A stretch of DNA of 14,955 nucleotides. Source: a bacterium. Its GTDB lineage: Bacteria > Tectomicrobia > Entotheonellia > Entotheonellales > Entotheonellaceae. Within the stretch, counting starts at the first letter, position 1, and every line of letters starts with the position of its first letter. The notes beneath the pieces were generated by a model that was given only the letters and a program-made list of their open reading frames with translations, did not search any database and was not told where the DNA came from. The stretch spans positions 1 to 14,955 of the forward strand of contig JAPULM010000238.1 in assembly GCA_027294925.1 (NCBI GenBank). Reading direction: 5' to 3'. Below, in pieces: positions 7,565 to 14,483 of this stretch. Both the position numbers and the translations under genes were made by a program.

Positions 7565-7999
7565 CTAATTCGCCAGGCAAGCCGGGGTTGTCAACAACCT
7601 CCCGGGATAGGCACCGGTATGCTCATTCTGTTCCATCAGCACCGTGCCGTTAACGATAATGTAGTGAATGCCGTTTGATTTCTGCAACAAGCGCTGCCCG
7701 CCGCCGGGCATTGGGCTCGCTCCAGCGGTGCGCTATCGACAACCAGATAACGGGACGTCCGCTACGCTTGGAGATCGTCTTGGACATTTCAAAATTAGCC
7801 ACCCGGCGGCCAGCGCCATCGCCAGGCCACAATTCCCCATCACCACGCTGGTGACCCCGTGCCAACAGGAAGAGGTGCACATCGGATCCCATAGCACCTA
7901 CGCATCATAATGGGTATGGTTATCGACAAAGCCTGGCGACACCGCCAAACCCTGCGCATCAATGATCAAACCGTTACGAATCACCAAATCATAGGCCAT
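7565..7999 (-). pseudogene. N-acyl-D-amino-acid deacylase remnant (amidohydrolase family)
   Basis: Reading the minus strand from ATG 7999 gives MAYDLVIRNGLI, then joins directly to IDAQGLAVSPGFVDNHTHYDA. This drops the roughly 30 residues that normally lie between them. A TAG at 7900-7898 stands where the family has Gln (HYDAQ). The same frame continues as VLWDPMCTSSCWHGVTSVVMGNCGLAM, a hallmark segment. Another frame carries a piece reading ISKRSGRPVIW. The first frame resumes, after a second TAG, with GIHYIIVNGTVLMEQNEHTGAYPGRLL, the family's C-terminal end, and stops at 7565. Only 435 bases remain of a gene normally around 1.5 kb. The HxH metal motif survives but the enzyme cannot be functional. 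An A/G-rich site (GAGGGAAAGGA) precedes the old start. Confidence 0.85.
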
Positions 8000-8228
8000 A
8001 ACACGTCCTTTCCCTCTGAGATTGTGTTGCTGTGCTGGCTGTGGCTAGTCCTGTATAGCGCAATTACTCCGCCAGTTTGGCGATGTTGCATCCCTTGGTT
8101 ACAACAGATTTTGCATCATAACAGCGGCAGACAATGATCATAATTGTCTTTTCTGCTGGACGGCCTTCTCCCGCCAGGCAAGAAGGGGTATCGAAAACAT
8201 ACCAAAATTAAAATGTATGTCCAGGTAC
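8000..8228. other. Spacer with small inverted repeats
   Basis: No gene is recognised between the amidohydrolase stop and the deacylase remnant. CGCCA-GTT-TGGCG at 8070-8082 and AGACAAT-N7-ATTGTCT at 8129-8149 are inverted repeats. The second is followed by TTTCT on the plus strand. It could be a weak terminator, but there is no identified plus-strand gene to end there. Confidence 0.3.
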
Positions 8229-9281
8229 TTACACCTCTTGCAGCCGATAAGCCCGCCGCGCCGTACCGCTAAACAAATCCAGTTTTTCCGCCTCGGAAGC
8301 ACCCGCCGCAATACGCTTAAAGGCATTCCACAACACCGCCCAGCCGGAACCCATCTTCTCTACAGGAAAATTGCTTTCAAACATGCAGCGCTTGGGTCCA
8401 AACAACTCTATGCAAGGCTCCATGTAAGGACGCCAGCAGTCGGCCAGCTGAGCTGAGGACGGCGGTAGCGGCTCGACGCCATAATCGTATGCAGCGAGCC
8501 GCATCATCATCCCGCCAAGCTTCATCACCACATTCTGGCACTTAGCCAATTCGATTATCTCAGCTTTCCAGACGGCAAACACCTCATCCCGCTTGCCGGC
8601 ATAGGGCCCATAACCAAGCGGCCCGCCGACATGGCCCATGATGATCGTCGTGTCGGGAAAGGCACGTGCCAGGTCGACAACATCGGCGAGCTGTGGATGA
8701 AACACCCAGGCATCCAAAGACAGACCGAGCGCGCTCAGGCGGGATAAGCCAGCCCGAAAATCCACTTGTCTGAAAAGATGTGCCCCTGTCGCCGTGCGAC
8801 TATTGCCGATCACCTCACAGGCATCCCAGGCAGCCGAGTGGCGTACCCCCTTGAAGCGCCCGCCACTGGCCTGAATATGTGCCTCTAATACCGGCTCGAC
8901 ACGATCGCCAAAGGTGAGATCGGCAAAGCCTACAATACCGGCGCCAACCCGCGTCGGCCCATACCTGCCACTGTCGCTGATCGCCGCCATGCCGGTAACA
9001 AACTCGGTCTGCCCCAGTGACTGCATTGCCTCCGGTCCGCCAGCCCGATACATGACGTTACACTCCACGAACACCGTGGCAACGACATTGTGACCCGTGC
9101 GAATATCAGCGAGAAATTCATCCAGCAAATAACGATGATTCGGCTTATCCCACAGATGATGGTGTGTATCAATGACAGGAAGGTTAGGATCAAGGATCGT
9201 CTCGGTCGATTGTTTGGCCAGCCACGCCTCATCCGGCGGGCGGCTCCTGCCGAATGGCGTTGGCTGCTTGGTCGCGCTCAT
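8229..9281 (-). CDS. Metal-dependent amidohydrolase (amidohydrolase_2, COG3618-like)
   Basis: A TIM-barrel hydrolase of the group that includes lactonases such as 4-sulfomuconolactone hydrolase and L-rhamnono-lactonase. The 350-residue protein has VIDTHHHLWD at 36-45 (metal-binding His40 and His42), GVRHSAAWD (145-153), FHPQ with His195, the MGHVGGP segment with His217, and CMFESNFPVEK (299-309), where Asn replaces the more usual Asp, as is common in this group. The start at 9281 follows AGGGAG by seven bases; a 50-codon upstream extension has no conserved sequence. It diverges from the alcohol dehydrogenase remnant at 9330. A role in opening a lactone or cyclic ester is likely, but the substrate is unknown. 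Full length and free of stops, unlike its neighbours. Confidence 0.88.
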   Translation of the reverse strand: MSATKQPTPFGRSRPPDEAWLAKQSTETILDPNLPVIDTHHHLWDKPNHRYLLDEFLADIRTGHNVVATVFVECNVMYRAGGPEAMQSLGQTEFVTGMAAISDSGRYGPTRVGAGIVGFADLTFGDRVEPVLEAHIQASGGRFKGVRHSAAWDACEVIGNSRTATGAHLFRQVDFRAGLSRLSALGLSLDAWVFHPQLADVVDLARAFPDTTIIMGHVGGPLGYGPYAGKRDEVFAVWKAEIIELAKCQNVVMKLGGMMMRLAAYDYGVEPLPPSSAQLADCWRPYMEPCIELFGPKRCMFESNFPVEKMGSGWAVLWNAFKRIAAGASEAEKLDLFSGTARRAYRLQEV

Positions 9282-9329
9282 GTCAATTCTCCCTCTTGCC
9301 CTGCAATAAACGGATTGTGGAGGTGACTG

Positions 9330-9350
9330 ATGAAAGGAGTGGTCTTTCTG
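9330..9350 (+). pseudogene. First seven codons of a second zinc alcohol dehydrogenase
   Basis: An ATG at 9330, preceded by GGAGGTGA at 9319-9326, encodes MKGVVFL, identical to the first seven residues of the alcohol dehydrogenase at 9916. The two 21-base stretches differ at three positions, all third codon bases (9338, 9344, 9350). After this the frame reads unrelated residues and stops at 9375-9377. I interpret it as the surviving start of a diverged paralogue, the rest having been deleted or replaced. It is head-to-head with the amidohydrolase gene, 48 bases away. Confidence 0.55.
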
Positions 9351-9354
9351 GTGA

Positions 9355-9678
9355 GGCTTCACCCTACCCCATCCTGAGCAGCATGTCCAGGCTGTGCTAC
9401 ACGAGATCTCTGCTACAGCGAGCCTGAACATTAGTCCAATAACGGATCAAAATCCCTATTTCTTTAATATGCTGAAGCTCAACAATTTGGGCGCCATTAG
9501 CGATTTGGAAAGTGGCGGTGTCGTGGCTGGCAATTTAACCGCGACATTAACCTTAATCACGTTAATTATCATCCTGACCGTGTTGATCGTCTCAACCATT
9601 TTGATACCCATGTTGATTCATACACGTCGCATGAGTGGGGCTAGCAGTGTGCTTCTCCACGATATTGGCAACCAATAA
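9355..9678 (+). pseudogene. C-terminal fragment of a multi-pass membrane protein
   Basis: An open frame begins after a TGA at 9352-9354 and reads GFTLPHPEQHVQAVLHEIS and onward to a stop at 9678. It contains SPITDQNPYFFNML, which recalls the TDDRPFFF motif near the end of large integral membrane proteins related to spermidine synthase. That motif is followed by one long hydrophobic helix (LTATLTLITLIIILTVLIVS) and a polar tail. There is no ribosome binding site for the GTG at 9394 and no N-terminal domain, so a translated small protein is unlikely. Its 5' edge abuts the alcohol dehydrogenase remnant, marking a deletion junction. The family call is tentative; the fragment status is fairly secure. 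Confidence 0.5.
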
Positions 9679-9915
9679 GTCCCACATGTAGTGCCTTAGG
9701 GAGCGACCCGAGCGAGCTTCAGCCCCGGGCTGTTGGCACACTCCAGTATCAAAATTACGGTTGACATGTACGGTCATCCCAAGGTACAAATATCAATCTA
9801 ACCGACCGGCTTGATCATCACCGAGGCAACACCGAACCATACGCAACGTTGGCGCCACCGGCTTCAACGTCTTCCGATGTACGAGATTTGATATCAATTA
9901 GTTGAGGAGACAGTT
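9679..9915. other. Intergenic region upstream of the alcohol dehydrogenase
   Basis: No gene is recognised in these 237 bases. The region holds the putative promoter at 9761-9790 and a GAGGAG at 9904-9909, six bases before the ATG at 9916. A short minus-strand reading near 9830-9880 (EDVEAGGANVAYGSVLP) looks protein-like but I could not assign it. Confidence 0.4.
9761..9790 (+). promoter_or_regulatory. Putative sigma70 promoter for the alcohol dehydrogenase
   Basis: A perfect -35 TTGACA at 9761-9766 is followed after 18 bases by TACAAA at 9785-9790, matching four of six -10 bases. It lies about 125 bases before the start codon at 9916 and points towards it. The judgement rests on consensus matching only. 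Confidence 0.38.
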
Positions 9916-10965
9916 ATGAAAGGGGTGGTTTTTCTTGGCGAACGCCGACTCGAAATTCGTGACTTTCCGGATCCCGCACCTGGGCCACGTGAGGTCGTGC
10001 TTGAGATCAAGGCATCCGGCATGTGCGGCAGCGATCTCAGGCCATATCGCAACACCTGGAGCCCGGGCGCGGTTTCCGGTGGTATCAAGCGTAGCGCCGA
10101 ACCGGTGATCGCCGGCCATGAACCCTGCGGTGTGGTAGCGACGCTCGGCTCTGCAGTGACAGAGCGCGAGGCCCGCATCGGCCAGCGGGTGATGGATCAT
10201 CACTATCAGGGTTGCGGGGTATGCAAACACTGTCAGGCTGGCTGGGCACAGATGTGTCTCGAAGGGCCCATCGTGTTCGGTTCCGGCGGCCATGGCGCAC
10301 ACGCGACCTATATGAAAGTGCCGGTCTCAACCCTGGTGCCACTACCTGACGAAGTATCGTTTGAGGCAGGTGCCGCCATCGCCTGCGGCAGCGGCACGGC
10401 ATATGGCGCATTGCGTCGCTTGTCGCTACATGGCGACGAAACCATCGCCATTTTTGGGCAAGGACCGGTTGGCCTATCGGCAACACAGTTTGCCGTCACC
10501 ATGGGTGCACGTGTCATCGCGCTCGATATCTCAGCCGAGCGCCGCGGCCTGGCCGAATCATTCGGCGCCGATGTAGTCATTGACCCGGCTACCACCGATC
10601 CGGTCCAGGCGATTCGCGATCTAACCCATGGCGAGGGTACCCACAAAGCGCTGGACTGCTCATCGGCACCGTCCGCACGCCGGGCAGCGGTACAAGCAAC
10701 ACGATCCTGGGGCACGACGTGTTATGTTGGAGAAGGCGGTGAGGTAACGCTCGAAGTTAGCCCGGACATGCTACGCCGACAGATCACCCTGGTTGCCTCG
10801 TGGACCTTCTCGTTGAATGGCCTGCGAGATTGCGCACAGTTCGTGGCCGACCGCAAGATTGATGTCGATAAGCTATTCACGCACCATTGGCAACTTGAAC
10901 AGGCGGAAGAAGCCTATCAGTTGTTCGACCAGCAAGTCTCCGGTAAGGGTGTGATTACGCCCTAG
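9916..10965 (+). CDS. Zinc-dependent alcohol dehydrogenase (MDR superfamily)
   Basis: An NAD(P)-dependent alcohol or polyol dehydrogenase. The 349-residue protein has the catalytic zinc ligand region CGSD (Cys37, Asp40), GHE (His68, Glu69) and a complete structural zinc site CxxCxxCx7C (Cys100, 103, 106 and 114). The Rossmann glycine motif FGQGPVGLSA lies around residues 175-184. Length is normal. The ATG follows GAGGAG at 9904-9909 by six bases. Unlike the quinone oxidoreductase at 6416 it keeps all zinc ligands. The amidase gene follows 95 bases downstream on the same strand, so the two could share a transcript. Its first codons are duplicated at 9330. Substrate unknown. Confidence 0.92.
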   Translation: MKGVVFLGERRLEIRDFPDPAPGPREVVLEIKASGMCGSDLRPYRNTWSPGAVSGGIKRSAEPVIAGHEPCGVVATLGSAVTEREARIGQRVMDHHYQGCGVCKHCQAGWAQMCLEGPIVFGSGGHGAHATYMKVPVSTLVPLPDEVSFEAGAAIACGSGTAYGALRRLSLHGDETIAIFGQGPVGLSATQFAVTMGARVIALDISAERRGLAESFGADVVIDPATTDPVQAIRDLTHGEGTHKALDCSSAPSARRAAVQATRSWGTTCYVGEGGEVTLEVSPDMLRRQITLVASWTFSLNGLRDCAQFVADRKIDVDKLFTHHWQLEQAEEAYQLFDQQVSGKGVITP

Positions 10966-11060
10966 GACAGCCTGGGGAAAATTCGTCAGCCGAACAAACG
11001 CGAACAGGAAAACCGGAATGATGTGCTCTAGACCTGGATCATTTTTCTCTAGGACAAGAT

Positions 11061-12467
11061 ATGAGCGAGGAACTGCACTACCTGACGATCACTGAACTCG
11101 CATCACGCATCGCATCCAAAGCCATCTCACCGGTCGAGGTCACTGAGGCGCTGCTGCGACGCATCGAGGCGGTTGATGGCCGGCTGAAAGCATACGTAAC
11201 GGTCATGGCCGAGCAGGCAATGGAACAGGCCAGGAGAGCTGAAAGCGACATCCTAGCCGGAACCTACCGAGGCCCCCTGCACGGCGTCCCGGTAGCAGTC
11301 AAAGACCTCTGTTTTACTGCCGCTGTACGCACCATGGGCGGCAGTGCGGTTTATGCCGACCACATCCCAGCCTTCGATGCCACCGTGGTGCGCCGTTTTA
11401 ACCAAGCCGGCGCTGTCATGCTCGGCAAGCTCAATCTGACCGAAGGCGCCATGGGTGGATATAACCCGGCATTTCAGGTGCCGGAAAATCCCTGGAAGGC
11501 GGGACACTGGCCCGGCGCATCGTCAAGCGGCTCGGGCGCCGCGACTGCAGCAGGGGTGGCCTATGCAACGCTCGGTAGCGATACCGGCGGGTCGATTCGC
11601 TACCCGGCAGCAGTCTGTGGGACAGTGGGGTTAAAACCGACCTGGGGGCGGGTTAGCCGCTATGGCGTTCTGGCACTCGCCGAATCGCTCGACCACGTGG
11701 GGCCGCTTACCCGTAGCAGCGCCGATGCCGGCATTGTCCTGCAAACGATTGCGGGATTGGATCCGAACGACCCAACCTCACTGCCGAATCCTGTACCCGA
11801 TATGCTCGCCGGCATTGGCAAAGGTGTCAGCGGTCTCCGCATTGGCTGGGACGAAGCCTATGCAACGGAAGACATAGCGCCTGATTTTGCGCAAGCCGTG
11901 GCCGCGGGCGTGCAGGTGATGGCACGTCTCGGGGCAGACATTGTACCGGTTAAAATGCCGGCGCGGCTGCGGGAGTATCTCGTCGCCTGGCCGGTGCTGT
12001 GCACCAGCGAAGCGCTGGCCGCGCACCGCGAACATTTTCCCACTCAGGCCGACATCTATGGCCCCTGGTTTCGCGGCTGGCTCGAACGCGGCGCCGCCTT
12101 CTCAGCCGCCGACTACGCTCAGGCCAACACACTGCGAGCAGCTTGTGTCGGCGAACTACGCTTAACCATGCAAGACGTCGATCTGCTGGCCTGTCCGTCG
12201 ACGGCGCAAGCGGCTTATCCCTATAGCGCTGAACAGGCTTACGGCCCGATACCGCCCGACCGCGACCCCTGGCAATCGCGCTTTACAGTGCCGACGGATT
12301 TTGCAGGCTTACCCACCATCGCATTGCCATGTGGTCTCTCACCAGCAGGTCTACCGCTATCGCTACAATTTGTCGGACACGCGCTGTCGGAGCCTCTGCT
12401 CATTCAGGCCGGCGATGCTTACGAAAAGGCAACCGAATGGCACAAGCTGCATCCGCCCGGCTGGTAA
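11061..12467 (+). CDS. Amidase-signature family hydrolase
   Basis: A serine hydrolase that cleaves amides to acid and ammonia or amine. The 468-residue protein has the full Ser-cisSer-Lys set: Lys81 in GVPVAVKDL, Ser154 in PGASSSGSGAATAAG, and the nucleophile Ser178 in GSDTGGSIRYPA. It resembles GatA overall, but there is no gatB or gatC nearby and the GatA role in tRNA amidation is not supported. A catabolic amidase fits the context better. The ATG follows AGGA at 11051-11054 by six bases. It lies between the alcohol dehydrogenase and the luciferase-like remnant. The frame is intact. Confidence 0.92.
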   Translation: MSEELHYLTITELASRIASKAISPVEVTEALLRRIEAVDGRLKAYVTVMAEQAMEQARRAESDILAGTYRGPLHGVPVAVKDLCFTAAVRTMGGSAVYADHIPAFDATVVRRFNQAGAVMLGKLNLTEGAMGGYNPAFQVPENPWKAGHWPGASSSGSGAATAAGVAYATLGSDTGGSIRYPAAVCGTVGLKPTWGRVSRYGVLALAESLDHVGPLTRSSADAGIVLQTIAGLDPNDPTSLPNPVPDMLAGIGKGVSGLRIGWDEAYATEDIAPDFAQAVAAGVQVMARLGADIVPVKMPARLREYLVAWPVLCTSEALAAHREHFPTQADIYGPWFRGWLERGAAFSAADYAQANTLRAACVGELRLTMQDVDLLACPSTAQAAYPYSAEQAYGPIPPDRDPWQSRFTVPTDFAGLPTIALPCGLSPAGLPLSLQFVGHALSEPLLIQAGDAYEKATEWHKLHPPGW

Positions 12468-12534
12468 ATCGCAGACCAACGAAGTGCCGCCCCATGACAC
12501 AAACGCAAGGGATGCCGCCTGAAAGGATCCGTGC

Positions 12535-12683
12535 ATGAAAATTTACAACTTCGACTTGCTCGCCTATCCGGATATACCGGCTGATGCGCCTAGAACCCCA
12601 ATTCCGAGCACTTACTTCGATCCGCCAATCGGGGCACGTAATTATCGCTAACAACTTGACTTAGAAGTCGATTGCCTTGAAAG
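12535..12683 (+). pseudogene. N-terminal remnant of a luciferase-like flavin monooxygenase
   Basis: An ATG at 12535, with AAAGGA seven bases upstream, opens 38 codons starting MKIYNFDLLAYPDIPADAPR and ending DPPIGARNYR. This matches the start of LLM-class flavin-dependent oxidoreductases (about 350-400 residues). The TAA at 12649-12651 stands where relatives have Glu (NYREQL). The same frame then continues QLDLEVDCLE before similarity ends. So a nonsense change and a loss of the remaining 90% are both visible. The right border near 12683 is approximate. Family assignment is from recognised motifs. Confidence 0.65.
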
Positions 12684-12819
12684 GACTCATGCCAGACGAC
12701 TGCGGTAGAGCCCGCACTAGCGACACACCACACAGATAGGATCCATCGAGTCACCCTGTGGTAACGCTTTGTTCGCCGGTCCCAAAACTTCCAATCACGG
12801 ATCAGAACAGCGGCAGGCA
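12684..12819. other. Short gap between two gene remnants
   Basis: I see no coding similarity here. The segment joins the end of the monooxygenase remnant to the amidohydrolase C-terminal remnant and probably contains one or more deletion junctions. Confidence 0.35.
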
Positions 12820-13060
12820 ACTCTCCGATGACGTGTTCCAGGCCTATGACATTTTCGTCACCTGTCAGACCGACGACAACCTTCCCTGGCTCCTCAAATA
12901 TGCCGGTGAGCACAGCCTGATGATCGGAACCGACTATGGACACATCGACCCGTCCAGCGAACTCGACGCGATTTCAATCCTCAAGCAACACACCGAACTC
13001 AGCCAAGACACGGAGGAGCGGATTCTGTACCACAATCCCAAAGCGCTCTATAACTTATGA
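12820..13060 (+). pseudogene. C-terminal remnant of an amidohydrolase (amidohydrolase_2)
   Basis: The frame ending at TGA 13058-13060 reads LSDDVFQAYDIFVTCQTDDN and then MIGTDYGHIDPSSELDAI and ERILYHNPKALYNL. These are the last strand, the catalytic-Asp loop (GTDYGH.D) and the final NP.ALY helix of decarboxylase-like amidohydrolases of about 350-400 residues. The N-terminal metal-binding half is absent; sequence before about 12820 shows no similarity and only a GTG at 12758 without ribosome binding site is available. A remnant of the same family occurs at 14158-14483, in reversed order. Confidence 0.7.
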
Positions 13061-13105
13061 AATTAAAACCCACTCGAGGGTCGAGCATATGCGTTCCGTC
13101 ACCGG

Positions 13106-14038
13106 CTAAAACAACGCAATCGGATTGGCCGGCGAACCCGTGCCGCCCACCACCTTGAGTGGCGCAATGACTAACATAAACTCGTACCGCCCTTCCGCCG
13201 CGCAGGCTTCAGACAACGGCTGCAGCAGGGCATTATCCAGCAAGGCGATGCCATAGGCAAAGATGGCACCATGCACGGTCCATGGCAATTCATAACCATT
13301 GGGCGTCAGATCCATCATGTCCCACACCAAAATGGCGATATCGTGATCCCGTATAAAGGGCAAGCACGACGCATGTAAACCGGGACGCGCGGGATTTTTC
13401 TCATCCAACAGGGGGTGATAGTACTGGTGGGGATGGTCGGCCTGTAAGGCATCGCGGCCACTATACACCACAATCGCATCACCCGGCTCTAATGTAATGC
13501 CCTCCGCTTTGGCGATGTCTTCCAATTCCCACCCGTGCACCGGCTTGTCCAAGGTCACATACGGCTCTCTGCGGTGCTTCGGCACATCGAGCAACACCCC
13601 GCGGGTGATCAAGCCATCGCTCCAATGCTGCACGCCACCAAATGTGGCACCCTCAAAGGTAATTTCATTCTTAGGGTCGCGTCCGTTCCACATCCCCTGC
13701 TCATCCCAAGTATGACAGAGTGCGTCGAGATGTGTACTGGCCACGCCATGATAATAAATGCCGTAGTAATCGGCTGAAAAACCGCCCTCCCCTCTCGCAA
13801 CGGTCTTCATCCAATGCTGCGCCGGATGCGGATTGCCGTGCTGAGGGTCCTTAGGAAACACCCGGCTCAACGAGACGCTACGGCCGGATTGGACCAGCGA
13901 GGCTGCGCGCACCCGTTTTTCAGGCGTAATGAGATTCATCGCCCCAACCTCGTCATCCACCCCCCAGCGGCCCCAATTGCGCCGTTCATGGAGATAGGAA
14001 AGCACCTCTGCACGCGTGGGTATAAGCCGTTCCGCCAT
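13106..14038 (-). CDS. Cyclase / kynurenine formamidase-like metal hydrolase
   Basis: A member of the cyclase family (PF04199), which hydrolyses cyclic or formyl amides and lactone-like substrates in the cytoplasm. The 310-residue protein has the metal motif H-x5-T-H-x-D-x3-H as HGVASTHLDALCH (His97, His103, Asp105, His109), and later segments LDVP, GDAIVVYSGR and a final VVGGTGSPANPIALF typical of the longer bacterial members. The start at 14038 follows AGGAG (14049-14045) by six bases; the frame extends 33 codons further upstream but without conserved sequence. It is intact although flanked on both sides by amidohydrolase remnants on the opposite strand. Substrate is unknown. Confidence 0.9.
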   Translation of the reverse strand: MAERLIPTRAEVLSYLHERRNWGRWGVDDEVGAMNLITPEKRVRAASLVQSGRSVSLSRVFPKDPQHGNPHPAQHWMKTVARGEGGFSADYYGIYYHGVASTHLDALCHTWDEQGMWNGRDPKNEITFEGATFGGVQHWSDGLITRGVLLDVPKHRREPYVTLDKPVHGWELEDIAKAEGITLEPGDAIVVYSGRDALQADHPHQYYHPLLDEKNPARPGLHASCLPFIRDHDIAILVWDMMDLTPNGYELPWTVHGAIFAYGIALLDNALLQPLSEACAAEGRYEFMLVIAPLKVVGGTGSPANPIALF

Positions 14039-14157
14039 CTCAGTCTCCTTATCATCACTTCTATGATTGATGACCTTAACATCGTGATCCGGTCTCAGCA
14101 TGCCATCCAAAGCACTGACATGCGGCCATTGTAGCATAGATCGTCCTGTGCTAGCGT

Positions 14158-14483
14158 ATGGCCATACGATGCAGCAACGATACGGATATGCTCGACAGCA
14201 TTGACACCGAGGTCATGCATGGCGTGCTTGGCATGCATCGTGTTCTGGAGAGCCATGAACTACTGACCGAAGTGTATAAACTCTACAATGATTACGTGGC
14301 CGAACTATGCCAGGAAAATCCCCACCGTTTGGCAACACTGGCCTGTATCCCGAATGACGATCCGCACGCTGCAGCCGCAGAGGTACGGCGGGACGCGTCA
14401 CTTGGTTTAAGAGGCCCCGACTTCGTGGCCGCCAAGGCCGTCAAGCCACTATCGCGCCACCTTGCTGGCCATGTTCCAAATCT
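14158..14483 (+). pseudogene. N-terminal/middle remnant of an amidohydrolase, cut by an IS
   Basis: The frame reads MLDSIDTEVMHGVLGMHR, LYNDYVAELCQENPHRLATL and ACIPNDDPHAAAAEVRRDA, then LGLRGPDFVAAKAVKPL. This is the segment between the N-terminal metal motif and the middle of decarboxylase-like amidohydrolases (IYNDW..EFC...P.R..GLACIP.DD...A..EVRR). The start with HxH is missing; similarity begins near 14185. After VKPL at 14451 similarity fades and the IS605-type end lies near 14484. The ORF itself ends at 14487. The rest of the gene may lie beyond the element, outside the window. Confidence 0.7.

Noticed and set aside
9282..9431. 50-codon N-terminal extension of the amidohydrolase
   Set aside because: No conserved sequence; the start at 9281 has AGGGAG at the right distance and the extension would overlap the divergent alcohol dehydrogenase start.
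10085..10715. Long minus-strand ORFs of 130-135 codons inside the alcohol dehydrogenase
   Set aside because: They are shadows of a complete, motif-confirmed gene on the plus strand and have low-complexity Arg/Pro/Ser-rich translations.
14039..14137. 33-codon N-terminal extension of the cyclase
   Set aside because: The start at 14038 has AGGAG six bases upstream; the extension resembles no family sequence.
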